A stretch of DNA of 64,000 bases from CAZGKX01 sp964525945 (lineage in GTDB: Bacteria > Pseudomonadota > Gammaproteobacteria > Legionellales > Legionellaceae), in NCBI GenBank assembly GCA_964525945.1, contig CAZGKX010000005.1:1-64000 (forward strand), in the 5' to 3' direction. A model generated the notes under the pieces. That model made no database searches and was not told the DNA's origin. It saw only the letters and a list, made by a program, of their open reading frames with translations. Positions 37,066-46,198 of the stretch are shown in pieces. Position numbers and translations under genes: made by a program. How positions within the stretch are numbered: the first letter of the stretch is position 1; the number at the start of each line of letters is the position of its first letter.

Positions 37066-37734
37066 TTGAAGGCTTATAGGAATGAGGCGCAACAAAAAAA
37101 AGCGGCTTGCATGATATGGATGCATGGTTTAGGAGCAAGTGGGCGTGACATGTTTGGTTTGGCTGAACAGTTAACGTTGGCAGAGCCTGTGCACCATGTG
37201 TTTTTAGATGCTCCAATTCGCCCGGTTACGTTGAACAATCGCATGCAAATGCGTGCTTGGTACGACATTGTTGGCATGCAATTAACGGATCGAGAAGATC
37301 AAGCGGGTATTGGTCAATCAGAAACCATCATCCAAAATGCCATTCAGCAGCAAATAGAGGATGGTTTTGCGGCGCATCAGATTTTTTTAGCAGGTTTTTC
37401 CCAAGGTGGCGCCATGGCTTTGTACACGGGCTTACAAACCACACTGCGTTTAGGAGGAATTGTGTCACTCTCAGCTTATTTGCCTTTAGCGGCTAGCTGC
37501 GAGCCCAAACTTGCCAAAGACACACCCATTTTTGTGGCCGCGGGCCGTTTTGATCCCATTGTATTACCGGCATGGACCCAGCAGAGTTTTCAATGGCTAA
37601 CGTCTCAGCAGTTCAGTAACGTGGTTTGGCATGATTATGCAATGGAACATTTTGTCTGCTTGGAAGAACTACGGGATTTATCCTCTTGGTTGAATGCCCA
37701 TATGCCCAATGATCAACGTTTGCCACTGGAGTAA
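37066..37734 (+). CDS. Carboxylesterase/phospholipase family hydrolase
   Basis: About 222 residues. The serine hydrolase triad is visible: GFSQGGAMAL (Ser), GRFDPIV (Asp) and MEHFVC (His), with MHGLGASGRDMFGL forming the oxyanion hole, as in carboxylesterase 2 enzymes such as EstB. The preferred start is the TTG at 37066, 8 bases after GGAG; the upstream in-frame TTG at 37048 has no site. Its stop is 6 bases before ratA. Confidence 0.88.
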   Translation: MKAYRNEAQQKKAACMIWMHGLGASGRDMFGLAEQLTLAEPVHHVFLDAPIRPVTLNNRMQMRAWYDIVGMQLTDREDQAGIGQSETIIQNAIQQQIEDGFAAHQIFLAGFSQGGAMALYTGLQTTLRLGGIVSLSAYLPLAASCEPKLAKDTPIFVAAGRFDPIVLPAWTQQSFQWLTSQQFSNVVWHDYAMEHFVCLEELRDLSSWLNAHMPNDQRLPLE

Positions 37735-37740
37735 TCAATT

Positions 37741-38169
37741 ATGACTCGCATTAAACAATCCCGAGTGGTCTCTTTTACCTGTGAACAAATGTATCGGTTA
37801 GTGGATGATGTGGAACGCTACCCTGAGTTTTTACCTTATTTTTGTAAAAGCCAGGTGCATCATCGCGATGCCGATGAAGTGCAAGCAACCTTGAGCATCA
37901 TGGCGGCTGGCATGGCCAAATCTTTCACAACTCGCAATCGATTGCAAGAAAATAAAATGATTGAAATTCGTCTGGTCGACGGCCCGTTTAGCCATTTGGA
38001 AGGCTTTTGGCGTTTTGATGAAACGCCGGCCGGTTGTCAAATCTCATTTGATTTGGAATTTGATTTCGCAGGTAAAATGTTATCTTTATTGGTGGGTCCT
38101 ATTTTTGAGCAAGTGACCAATAAAATGGTGGATGCCTTTTGTGAGCGCGCGAAGGGTTTATATGGATAA
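37741..38169 (+). CDS. ratA: RatA/Coq10-family START-like protein
   Basis: 142 residues with the polyketide-cyclase/START fold (FTCEQMYRLVDDVERYPEFLPYF at the N-terminus, LVGPIFEQVTNKMVDAFCERA at the end). In E. coli RatA is reported to interfere with ribosome subunit joining, and mitochondrial Coq10 binds ubiquinone. Directly followed by rnfH with an 8-base overlap, the usual gammaproteobacterial pairing. Confidence 0.92.
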   Translation: MTRIKQSRVVSFTCEQMYRLVDDVERYPEFLPYFCKSQVHHRDADEVQATLSIMAAGMAKSFTTRNRLQENKMIEIRLVDGPFSHLEGFWRFDETPAGCQISFDLEFDFAGKMLSLLVGPIFEQVTNKMVDAFCERAKGLYG

Positions 38170-38440
38170 TCAAATTGAAGTGATCTACATTGCTGCGAAT
38201 GGCCAGGTTTTTCAAAAATACCTGGACGCTTTGCCTGGGTTGACCGTTGCCGATGCATTAAAGCTATCTTGTTTATTTCAACAATACCCTGAAGCGCGTG
38301 ATTGCAAAGTCGGTGTATTTGCAAAAACAGTCGGTTTGGACAGCCACGTCAAAAAAGGGGATCGCATCGAGGTTTATCGTGCGTTGTTGGATGACCCTAT
38401 GGAAAAAAGGCGACAGCGGGTGGTAAAAAATAAATCATAA
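38162..38440 (+). CDS. rnfH: RnfH/RatB-family protein
   Basis: 92 residues, beta-grasp (ubiquitin-like) fold: IEVIYIAANGQVF, then VGVFAKTVGLDSHVKKGDRIEVYRAL, closely following RnfH. The C-terminus is basic (KRRQRVVKNK). The start at 38162 lies inside the end of ratA; its function is unknown although the fold is shared with ThiS/MoaD. Confidence 0.9.
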   Translation: MDNQIEVIYIAANGQVFQKYLDALPGLTVADALKLSCLFQQYPEARDCKVGVFAKTVGLDSHVKKGDRIEVYRALLDDPMEKRRQRVVKNKS

Positions 38441-38505
38441 TCAATGGAGTAATGCACCCATGCCACGGGTTGCGCAACAAATAGTTCATAAATTAAACAA
38501 AAACA

Positions 38506-38541
38506 CTTCCATAAATTATTTTGTTCATATATAATACAATT
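38506..38541 (+). promoter_or_regulatory. Promoter block of ankyrin gene 1
   Basis: TATAAT at 38530-38535 within TCATATATAATACAATT, with CTT-x2-ATAAAT 17 bases before it. The same gapless pattern occurs before ankyrin gene 2 (42064-42099), so it was duplicated with the gene and is likely the shared promoter. Confidence 0.6.
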
Positions 38542-38576
38542 TGTTCTGTGTTGAACGCTAATTTTGTGAGGTGCTT

Positions 38577-41500
38577 ATGCCAATTCTGACCGCTAAAGGC
38601 AACGTAATTGACACGACATTGGATCAAGAAAAAATAGCGCGTTTAATTTGGGCAGAAGGCTTGATGACTCAACAAGCTTATCTTGATTTAAAACAAGAGC
38701 TTGGTTTTGATCATTTGGCTGTGCAAGTGGCAGGGGATCTGGAGCGGGCCAGATTGCTCACGCAAGGCACGGTATTGGATTATGATGATTATCACAAACA
38801 ACCCTGGGCCCCCCACGCTGCGTTCAACACGCTCATTCAAGGCAATCAAACGTTATTTAAGGTCACCGATAATTGGCAAGGGCCGGGTTTGTTACAGCAA
38901 TTCACCAATTTCTCCGTGCGCCCCCGCCTCAGAAACGGGAAACATAGTTACGCCACCCATAAATTGGATTTGAAAACCAACACTATCATTCCTTATCATG
39001 GCAAACGACGGCACAAGCCCGCAGCGAGTTTTGATAAAACCAAAAAACAATCGGCCACCTTTTTATCAAAAAACCTACAGACTGCTGTTTTTGGTGGTGG
39101 CGGTGTTGGTTTGCTGTTTGATGAAAATAAATGCGACATTCGAGCCATGTTTAAAACAAACGCTGTTACAGTGAACAGGGGCTGGGTGGGGAGTCATTCC
39201 ACGGTTCAATATTACCAAAACAGCATGGCACAACAATTGATGACGGATCGAACTCAATTTAGACAATACGTGGATGGTGCTGCAACATCAGTAGGCCATA
39301 ATGAAGTGTTGGCAAAATTTTCTATCCCATCAATTTTAGGGGTGTTTATTGCCGGTGATAGTTCAAGTCGACGAGCTGAGGCAAGAACACGTCAACGCGA
39401 TTTAAAAGCCCATTTTGGCATTGACTACCCTATTTTTATTTATGATAACTCGGCAAGAACCATCCGTATTTATACCCAACAAGAACAAGCAGATGATGCT
39501 GCACCTTCGGTGGGTTACAATAAAATTGCCCGAGAAAATCAATTTGCTTTGACCACCCTGCAGCCCGTTTACCAAGCTATTCAGGCCGGTGATGTGAATC
39601 AACTCATGCAATTGTTTCAAAAGCAGCCTAAATTGATCCAACAGTGCCCTTGGATTTTTCGGGCCATTGATGATAAACAACCCCTGGTGTTGAATTATTT
39701 GATGGGGCTTCAGGGCATTGGTCTGGAAAAGAAAAATGCTCGGCAAGAGACAGCGCTTGTGTATGCAACGCGTATCGGGGCTTTGCAATCTGTGGATATG
39801 CTTTTAAACGGTGGGGCCAATATCGACAGCCAAGACGCCGATGGGCAAACCGCATTGATGCATGCGATTGTAAAAGATGACCTGCAATTTTTGCAATTGC
39901 TGCTAAAGCACCACCCTGATCATACGATCATCGATAAAATGGGTGATACTGCTATTTTGTTGGCCATAAAAAACTTCAATTTGGACATGGTGGAGATTTT
40001 ATTAACCCATGGCAGTGATGCCAATCAATTGGATGGTCATCAACAAACAGCACTGCAAGTTGCCATACAATATGATTTTATGGATTGTATAACTGCCTTG
40101 TTAAAACACAACGCTGATGTGGATCAAGTCGATGCCAATGGTGATACCGCACTTATGCATGCGGTGCGAAATGGTAATGCCGCCATTGTTAAACTGTTGC
40201 TTGCTCATCGAGCAAATTTTAAATTGAAAAATAACAAAGGTGAATCTGCTTTTACTTTAGCAATGAACCTGGGCAACAGCGATATTCTCGATCTTCTCAT
40301 TGGTGTAGATATTGATAATATACTCATTTTTGCAGCCCAAACCGGCGATGACACGCTGGTTGCAAAGACACTTACCAAACGGAATGTGCGTGTTGATTTT
40401 GCCGATGACAACCAAGAAACAGCAATGATGCATGCGGTTTATCAAAATAATTTTTCCATTGCCAACCGGTTGTACGCTGCTGGCGCTGATCTTAAATGTA
40501 CCAACAAACACCAGGAGACTGCGCTAACTCTGGCTGTGAAATTGGATCATGTCCCCATAGTGGGATTGTTATTGAGTAAAAAAGCCGATATCAATCATGT
40601 GGACAAAACTGGACATACGCCGCTGATGTATGCGGCCCGTCAAGGCAATGTGTCCATGGTCCGTCTGTTGTTAAATCAAAATCCACCGCCTAACCTGCAG
40701 TTGCAAAATCAACAATCGGAAACGGCATTCTTATTGGCTGTGCAAAACCAGCAAACGGCGATCGTTGACTTGTTCTTACAGCATGATCGCACCTGGTTGG
40801 ATCAAATGATTAGCAATGGTCAAACCGGATTAATGGTTGCAGCAAGCCAAGGTGACGCAGGGATGGTCGATTTTTTTCTAAGGCACGGTGCTGACGCCTC
40901 TCTTGTGGATATACAAGGCAATACCGCCTTGATGTTAGCTGCACGTGAAGGCCACTTGCATGCGGTAAAAAAATTAATACCGTACACCATCGATTTAGAT
41001 TTAGAAAACAATTTGAATGAAACGATTTTGACCCTAGCGGTGGTCCATCAACATCCTGCTGTTGTTACGGAGTTACTTGTCAATGGATGTTCTGTGGATC
41101 AGATCAATGGTCAGGGCGAAACCCCGTTGATGATTGCCTCAAAACAGGCCAATGGGGCTGAAATCGTGGGCATTTTATTGCAGCATGGTGCCAACGCTAC
41201 GCAGCAGGATATCAATGACGAGCATGCCCTGATGCATGCAGCCCATGGCGGTGATGTGGCCACAGTAAAACGTCTTTTAGCCCACCATTCTTATGATCTT
41301 AAACATACAAATAAATTGTCTCAAACCGTGATGGACATAGCCATCGATGAGCAGCCAGACGTTTTGGAAGCTTTGTTGTTGCATGCCGCTGAGTTAAAAG
41401 ATGAACGGGAATTGATGTTGGACAAGCGTTCCAATCAGGATCTGAAGGAGATATTTTTAGATTTATTTGAAAAAGATAACAACGATGATCTTGATGGCAT

Positions 41501-41918
41501 GATGGCGTTCTTGTTGCTGGACATTTATAAAATGATCCATCGTTTTGATCCTCGACATGTCGATGCGATAGCGGCAGCTACGGCTCTGCACACATCCTTA
41601 AAAAAATCCTTTCATGACTACCGTCAAACAAATCGTGATGAGGATGATCGTAACGATCTGTTCGACAACTGGCGAGCGGCCATTGACGAGGCGAAGAAAT
41701 CAGAATTATCGCACCATCGCCATTGGTCAAAAAACCTGTTGGCGCATTTGTCGCTGTTTATCTTAACGGCCGGAGTTGGTTATTTAGGCGTGGGTTTCGC
41801 CACGTTATACAAAACGGGTGGCAAGAGCTTTTTCTTTAACACCAACACTACCTCTGTGAACAAGTTGAATGCGGTGGTCCATAACCTCAACATGCAACAA
41901 GCGGTGAGAGGTGCTTGA
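38577..41918 (+). CDS. Ankyrin-repeat protein 1 with conserved N-terminal domain (effector-like)
   Basis: 1113 residues. Residues 1-320 form a non-repetitive domain shared with the next gene (ITDTTLDQE-type opening, VGLLFDENKCDIRAMFKTNA, NEVLAKFSIPSILGVFIAGD, DYPIFIYDNSARTIRIYTQQEQ). Residues about 330-930 hold some 17 ankyrin-like units with the D-x-x-G-x-TALMHA pattern. A single hydrophobic segment lies near the C-terminus (LLAHLSLFILTAGVGYLGVGF). The start is the ATG at 38577 after GAGG, matching the paralogue. Ankyrin proteins of this kind are often translocated host-interaction proteins in Legionellales; that is inference. Confidence 0.85.
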   Translation: MPILTAKGNVIDTTLDQEKIARLIWAEGLMTQQAYLDLKQELGFDHLAVQVAGDLERARLLTQGTVLDYDDYHKQPWAPHAAFNTLIQGNQTLFKVTDNWQGPGLLQQFTNFSVRPRLRNGKHSYATHKLDLKTNTIIPYHGKRRHKPAASFDKTKKQSATFLSKNLQTAVFGGGGVGLLFDENKCDIRAMFKTNAVTVNRGWVGSHSTVQYYQNSMAQQLMTDRTQFRQYVDGAATSVGHNEVLAKFSIPSILGVFIAGDSSSRRAEARTRQRDLKAHFGIDYPIFIYDNSARTIRIYTQQEQADDAAPSVGYNKIARENQFALTTLQPVYQAIQAGDVNQLMQLFQKQPKLIQQCPWIFRAIDDKQPLVLNYLMGLQGIGLEKKNARQETALVYATRIGALQSVDMLLNGGANIDSQDADGQTALMHAIVKDDLQFLQLLLKHHPDHTIIDKMGDTAILLAIKNFNLDMVEILLTHGSDANQLDGHQQTALQVAIQYDFMDCITALLKHNADVDQVDANGDTALMHAVRNGNAAIVKLLLAHRANFKLKNNKGESAFTLAMNLGNSDILDLLIGVDIDNILIFAAQTGDDTLVAKTLTKRNVRVDFADDNQETAMMHAVYQNNFSIANRLYAAGADLKCTNKHQETALTLAVKLDHVPIVGLLLSKKADINHVDKTGHTPLMYAARQGNVSMVRLLLNQNPPPNLQLQNQQSETAFLLAVQNQQTAIVDLFLQHDRTWLDQMISNGQTGLMVAASQGDAGMVDFFLRHGADASLVDIQGNTALMLAAREGHLHAVKKLIPYTIDLDLENNLNETILTLAVVHQHPAVVTELLVNGCSVDQINGQGETPLMIASKQANGAEIVGILLQHGANATQQDINDEHALMHAAHGGDVATVKRLLAHHSYDLKHTNKLSQTVMDIAIDEQPDVLEALLLHAAELKDERELMLDKRSNQDLKEIFLDLFEKDNNDDLDGMMAFLLLDIYKMIHRFDPRHVDAIAAATALHTSLKKSFHDYRQTNRDEDDRNDLFDNWRAAIDEAKKSELSHHRHWSKNLLAHLSLFILTAGVGYLGVGFATLYKTGGKSFFFNTNTTSVNKLNAVVHNLNMQQAVRGA

Positions 41919-42063
41919 TTTTCACGCAGTCCGTTGCAGTACTTTTTTAGCCCCTGCAGCGGAGTTTCTGCTAAAATATCAGCGCTGATTGCGAGCAAGG
42001 GGTTGGTGCACCTTCGCTCAACATAAGGTAACGCCATTAATGTATATAATTTAGCCAAAAACT

Positions 42064-42099
42064 CTTTTATAAATCCCAATGATCATATATAATACAATT
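42064..42099 (+). promoter_or_regulatory. Promoter block of ankyrin gene 2
   Basis: TATAAT at 42088-42093 in the same TCATATATAATACAATT context as ankyrin gene 1, with CTT-x2-ATAAAT upstream. The start codon is about 40 bases further on. Confidence 0.6.
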
Positions 42100-42139
42100 C
42101 ATTTTTAATATTCAGAGTAAGTTTGGGGGTAAGTGATTT

Positions 42140-45100
42140 ATGCCAATTACAACATCCAAAGGCCATGTCATTGATACGACATTGGATCAAGAGACAATAG
42201 CACGATTAATCTGGGAAGAAGGCCTGTCTGGCCAACAAGCTTATACTGATTTAAAACAGGCTCTGCCGTTTGATCATTTGGCGATTCTCGTTGCAGGTGA
42301 TCTAGACCGGGCCAAGTTACTCACCCAAGGTTCTTCATTGGATTATGATGACTACCATCCAGAGCCCTGGGCTCCTCATGCTAACTTTAATGCTCTGATT
42401 CAAGGCAACCAATCGTTGTTTAAAATCATTAGCGATTGGAGGGGCTACGGCTTTGGTGTCGGTGGCTTTCTCCAACAGCTTACTGATTTTTCAGTGCGGC
42501 CAGCACTCAGAAATGGTAAAAATACTTGGGCAACCCACAAATTGGATCTAAGAACAAATCAAATCATTCCGTACCTTGGAAAACGTCGACCTAAAACGGG
42601 CTACGATAAAACCAAGAAACAATCCGCCACATTTTTATCAAAACACTTGAACACGGGTGTTTTCATGCAGGGCGTCGGTCTCCTTTTTGATGAAAACGAA
42701 TGCGATATTCGGGCGATGTTTAAAACCAATGCCCTTACTGTTCAGCGCGGATGGGTGGGTTCTTTGAGCACTGTTCAAAGTTATAAAGCCAATATGGCGA
42801 GTCAATTGATGACCGATCGCACCGCGTTTAGAAATTATGTGGACAGCGGTGCGGGAGGGGCAAGTCACAATGAAGTGTTGGCCAAACTGTCTATAAAATC
42901 AATTTTAGGTGTGTTTATTGTTGGTGATACTCAGTTCAATCGAAGTGAAGCCAGAAAACGGCAGCAAGATTTAAAAAAGCATTTTCACATTGATTACCCC
43001 ATTTTTATTTATGATAACAACGCCCGTACCATCCGTATTTATACCCAACAAGAGCAAGTGGATGATGTCGCAGGTTACAATAAAATTGCTCGAGAAAATC
43101 AAACCATAACAACGAGCATCACACCTGCTTGCAATGCCATTCGTGCGGGCGATTTAAAGCTGCTTAAACAGCTCTTTCAGAAACAGCCGAGTTTGATCAA
43201 GAAAAGTCCGTGGATTTTTCAAGCCATTGACAGTAAAAAGCCAGATATATTGAACTACTTGTTGACGCTTCCCAGTATTAACCTAGAACAAAAAAATACC
43301 TTGCGTCAAGAGACGGCGCTTGTGTATGCCACACGGTTGGGCTATGCCCAGATGGTGGAAGCTCTTTTATTGCATGGCGCTAACATTGATAGCCAAGATG
43401 CCGATGGTCAAACGGCTTTGATGTATTCGATGGTCAGTGATGATACGCAATTTTTAAAGTTATTGTTAAAACAATACCCTAGGCCTGATGGGAGCCTTCT
43501 CGATAACAATGGTGATAGTGCTTTAACGCTGGCTTTAAAAAATTTCCGCCAAGACATGTTGGAAATGTTGTTGGACAACGGCTACAACCAGGATCAATTG
43601 GACGGTAACCAGCAAACCCTTCTGCACATTGCGGCACTGTATGGATTTAGCGATTTTGTGACCTGCTTATTGACCTATAATGCCGATATCAATATTGTGG
43701 ATGCCAATGGCGATACGCCAATCATGATCGCAGCACGGGAAAATAATTCCGAAATTGTAAAACTATTGCTTGCTGAGGGCGCTGATTTGTCGATAACAAA
43801 TCTAGCGGGTGAGTCTGCTCTTTCGATTGTGATGGATCAAGGTTTTGATGATATTCTGGCCCTTGTTTTTAATCAAGACAGTGAGAAGGCATTGATTCTA
43901 GTGGCTGGACTGGGTGACGAAAAACTTACCCGTTTAGTGCTTGACAAACCGAGTGTGGATATTGATTATGCCGATGAACATGGTGAAACCGCTTTAATGC
44001 ATGCTGTAAAAAATGGATTTTTAACAATCGCAGGCCTTTTGCTGGATAAAAGGAGCAACGTCGAGAAAACCAACTTTGCGCACCAAACGCCATTGATCCT
44101 GGCCACACAAGCTACTAACACCGCCATGATCGCGTTGTTGTTAGGTAAAAAAGCCAATATCAACCATGCGGACATCAACGGCGATACCGCTTTGATGCAC
44201 GCTGTTCGTCAAGGTGATCTTGATGCAGTGATTCTGCTGCTAAACCATACACCAGCTCTTGATATTACCTTGCCAAACAAGCGCTCTGAAACGGCATTTT
44301 TATTGGCTGTGCAAGGTCAACATACCCTGATTGTCGGAGAATTTTTGAAGCATTATCCGGCATTGTTGCACCAACACATTGCGCCGGATCAAACTGGATT
44401 AAGGATCGCGGCCCGTCTAGGCGATTCTGCTATGGTGCATATGTTCTTATCCTGTGGTGCTGACCCACTGTCTGTTGATGGTGAAGAGAATAATGCATTG
44501 ATGATCGCGGCAAAGCATGGTCAGTTGGCTGTGGTAAAAGAATTAATACCGTTTATTCCTGATGCACGTGATTTAGGGTGGGAGAACAAGCAAAGTGAAA
44601 CGGCTTTTGTTTTAGCGATTGTCCACCAACATGAAGATATTGTGAATGAGTTAACGAGCCACGACGGTAGCTTGGTAAACTCCATCAATGCCCAAGGTCA
44701 AACACCATTAATGATCGCCTCCAAACAAGCCAATGGTGTAGCCATTGTCGACTTTTTATTGAACAATGGTGCTCTCCCAACAGCAATGGATGTCAACGAT
44801 GAGCACGCATTGATGCATGCAGCTCATGGCGGTGATCTGGCTATCGTTAAACACCTTTTAGCTCACGGCGGTTACAACCTCAGAGACAAAAATAAATCAT
44901 CTCAGACGGTTATGGATATTGCCATCGATGAGCAACCTGATTTATTGGAGGCTTTGTTGTTGAATGCAGCGGGTTTAAAGGATGAACGGGAGTTGGTGTT
45001 GGACAAACATTCCAATCAGGATCTAAAGGATATATTTTTAGATTTGTTCGAAAATGATGAGCTTGATGGCATGATGGCGTTTTTGTTGTTGGACATTTAT

Positions 45101-45493
45101 AAAATGATTCATCGTTTTGATCCACAGCATGTTGATGCAATAGCTGCCGCCATGACTCTGCATGCTTCCTTAAAACAATCCTTTCATGACTACCGTCAAA
45201 CGGGCCGTAATAAGGATGATCGTAACGATCTGTTCAACAACTGGCGAGTGGCCATTGATGACGCCAAGAAATCAGAATTATCGCACCATCGCCATTGGTC
45301 AAAAAATTTGTTGGCGCATTTGTCGCTGTTTATCTTAACGTTAGGCGTTGGCTATTTAGGTGTCGGATTAGCCACTTTATACCGAACTGGCGGCAAGCGT
45401 TTTTTCTTTAGCACCAACACCACTTCGTTGAATATGTTAAATACGGTCGAGTACGATCTTGATCGCGCGCAGCAAACTCTGCGGGGCGCTTGA
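42140..45493 (+). CDS. Ankyrin-repeat protein 2, tandem paralogue
   Basis: 1117 residues with the same layout as the preceding gene: N-terminal domain (residues 1-320), ankyrin region with D-x-x-G-x-TALM units, charged linker, and a C-terminal hydrophobic segment (LLAHLSLFILTLGVGYLGVGL). Similarity is moderate through the repeats but nearly identical at DNA level near the 3' end, pointing to recent gene conversion there. The 221-base spacer before it carries the duplicated promoter. No RBS better than GGGGG-TAAGTG is seen. Confidence 0.85.
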   Translation: MPITTSKGHVIDTTLDQETIARLIWEEGLSGQQAYTDLKQALPFDHLAILVAGDLDRAKLLTQGSSLDYDDYHPEPWAPHANFNALIQGNQSLFKIISDWRGYGFGVGGFLQQLTDFSVRPALRNGKNTWATHKLDLRTNQIIPYLGKRRPKTGYDKTKKQSATFLSKHLNTGVFMQGVGLLFDENECDIRAMFKTNALTVQRGWVGSLSTVQSYKANMASQLMTDRTAFRNYVDSGAGGASHNEVLAKLSIKSILGVFIVGDTQFNRSEARKRQQDLKKHFHIDYPIFIYDNNARTIRIYTQQEQVDDVAGYNKIARENQTITTSITPACNAIRAGDLKLLKQLFQKQPSLIKKSPWIFQAIDSKKPDILNYLLTLPSINLEQKNTLRQETALVYATRLGYAQMVEALLLHGANIDSQDADGQTALMYSMVSDDTQFLKLLLKQYPRPDGSLLDNNGDSALTLALKNFRQDMLEMLLDNGYNQDQLDGNQQTLLHIAALYGFSDFVTCLLTYNADINIVDANGDTPIMIAARENNSEIVKLLLAEGADLSITNLAGESALSIVMDQGFDDILALVFNQDSEKALILVAGLGDEKLTRLVLDKPSVDIDYADEHGETALMHAVKNGFLTIAGLLLDKRSNVEKTNFAHQTPLILATQATNTAMIALLLGKKANINHADINGDTALMHAVRQGDLDAVILLLNHTPALDITLPNKRSETAFLLAVQGQHTLIVGEFLKHYPALLHQHIAPDQTGLRIAARLGDSAMVHMFLSCGADPLSVDGEENNALMIAAKHGQLAVVKELIPFIPDARDLGWENKQSETAFVLAIVHQHEDIVNELTSHDGSLVNSINAQGQTPLMIASKQANGVAIVDFLLNNGALPTAMDVNDEHALMHAAHGGDLAIVKHLLAHGGYNLRDKNKSSQTVMDIAIDEQPDLLEALLLNAAGLKDERELVLDKHSNQDLKDIFLDLFENDELDGMMAFLLLDIYKMIHRFDPQHVDAIAAAMTLHASLKQSFHDYRQTGRNKDDRNDLFNNWRVAIDDAKKSELSHHRHWSKNLLAHLSLFILTLGVGYLGVGLATLYRTGGKRFFFSTNTTSLNMLNTVEYDLDRAQQTLRGA

Positions 45494-45498
45494 TCGCT

Positions 45499-45528
45499 AC
45501 GACCGTGGGCTCTTCTGACCACGGTCGT
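45499..45528 (+). terminator. Intrinsic terminator after ankyrin gene 2
   Basis: Perfect 10-bp stem (45499-45508 with 45519-45528), 10-base loop, followed by TCATCCTTCCTTTT, 6 bases after the stop. Confidence 0.8.
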
Positions 45529-45551
45529 TCATCCTTCCTTTTAAAACTTCT

Positions 45552-45579
45552 TAGACAAATCTCTTTTTTGTGCTAAAAT
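45552..45579 (+). promoter_or_regulatory. Promoter for the secreted protein at 45659
   Basis: TAGACA (45552-45557), 16-base spacer, extended -10 TGC-TAAAAT (TAAAAT at 45574-45579). Confidence 0.55.
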
Positions 45580-45658
45580 TATTCATAAAGGTTTTTTTGT
45601 TGCCATGTGGTTGTAGAAAGCCGCATGGATCTGGAGTTTTAACACTGATAGGGAGTTC

Positions 45659-46156
45659 ATGATGAAACATTCATTGCTGTTGTCCGCATTATTTGTTACC
45701 GGCTTAAATTCTGCTCTAGCTGCTACCATTACCACCTCTCGCCCAATGACCGTTGTCGATCCTATAACAGGTGTAGTGCAAGGTACCACCACACTCGTCA
45801 CGGGTGCTGTCAATGGTACTTTAGGTGTGGTATCCGGTGTTGGCCAAGGCACAGGGAATTTATTAATGGGAGTTGGCACTGCGACAAACCCCGACCATAT
45901 GTTTGCCCCTCAGGGTGAAACCAATCAAGTGGTCACCAACCTCGATAATGGTGCGCAATACGTTGTAACGAGCTCCACACCAAATAATGGCAGCCTGTTG
46001 AGTGGTGTGAAACAAGGTGTGCGTTACGTGATCACCAATCCTCAAAACGGTAAACAATATTTGGTGACTGGGGTAAAACACGGCACCATGGATGTAAGAA
46101 ATGGCAATCGCGTTGTGCGTTACCAATATGTTGATCCTATTGTGAAACCTTTGTAA
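45659..46156 (+). CDS. Small secreted protein, unknown function
   Basis: 165 residues. A clear signal peptide (KHSLLLSALFVTGLNSALA, cleavage after ALA) is followed by a low-complexity Gly/Thr/Val segment with GVVQGTT, GAVNGTLG and GVGQGTGNL repeats, then a region with repeated NG-x-(Q/K)Y-V(V/I)T blocks (DNGAQYVVT, QNGKQYLVT). No Cys. I recognise no family. Flanked by its own promoter and a strong terminator, so it is a monocistronic unit. Confidence 0.7.
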   Translation: MMKHSLLLSALFVTGLNSALAATITTSRPMTVVDPITGVVQGTTTLVTGAVNGTLGVVSGVGQGTGNLLMGVGTATNPDHMFAPQGETNQVVTNLDNGAQYVVTSSTPNNGSLLSGVKQGVRYVITNPQNGKQYLVTGVKHGTMDVRNGNRVVRYQYVDPIVKPL

Positions 46157-46162
46157 AAATGC

Positions 46163-46198
46163 AATGCAGTGGAGTGGCTCAATCCACTCCACTGCATT
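46163..46198. terminator. Bidirectional terminator
   Basis: Perfect 15-bp stem (46163-46177 with 46184-46198) with a 6-base loop, A-rich on the left and T-rich on the right, so it works for both convergent genes. The stop codon of the minus-strand gene is in the loop. Confidence 0.9.

Noticed and set aside
36899..37216. Long N-terminal extension of the LptM-like protein
   Set aside because: It overlaps the divergent esterase gene, and LptM proteins begin just before the lipobox.
41919..42060. Terminator between the ankyrin genes (TTTTAGC ... GCTAAAA)
   Set aside because: The arms are AT-rich and 7 bp with a long loop; too weak to call.
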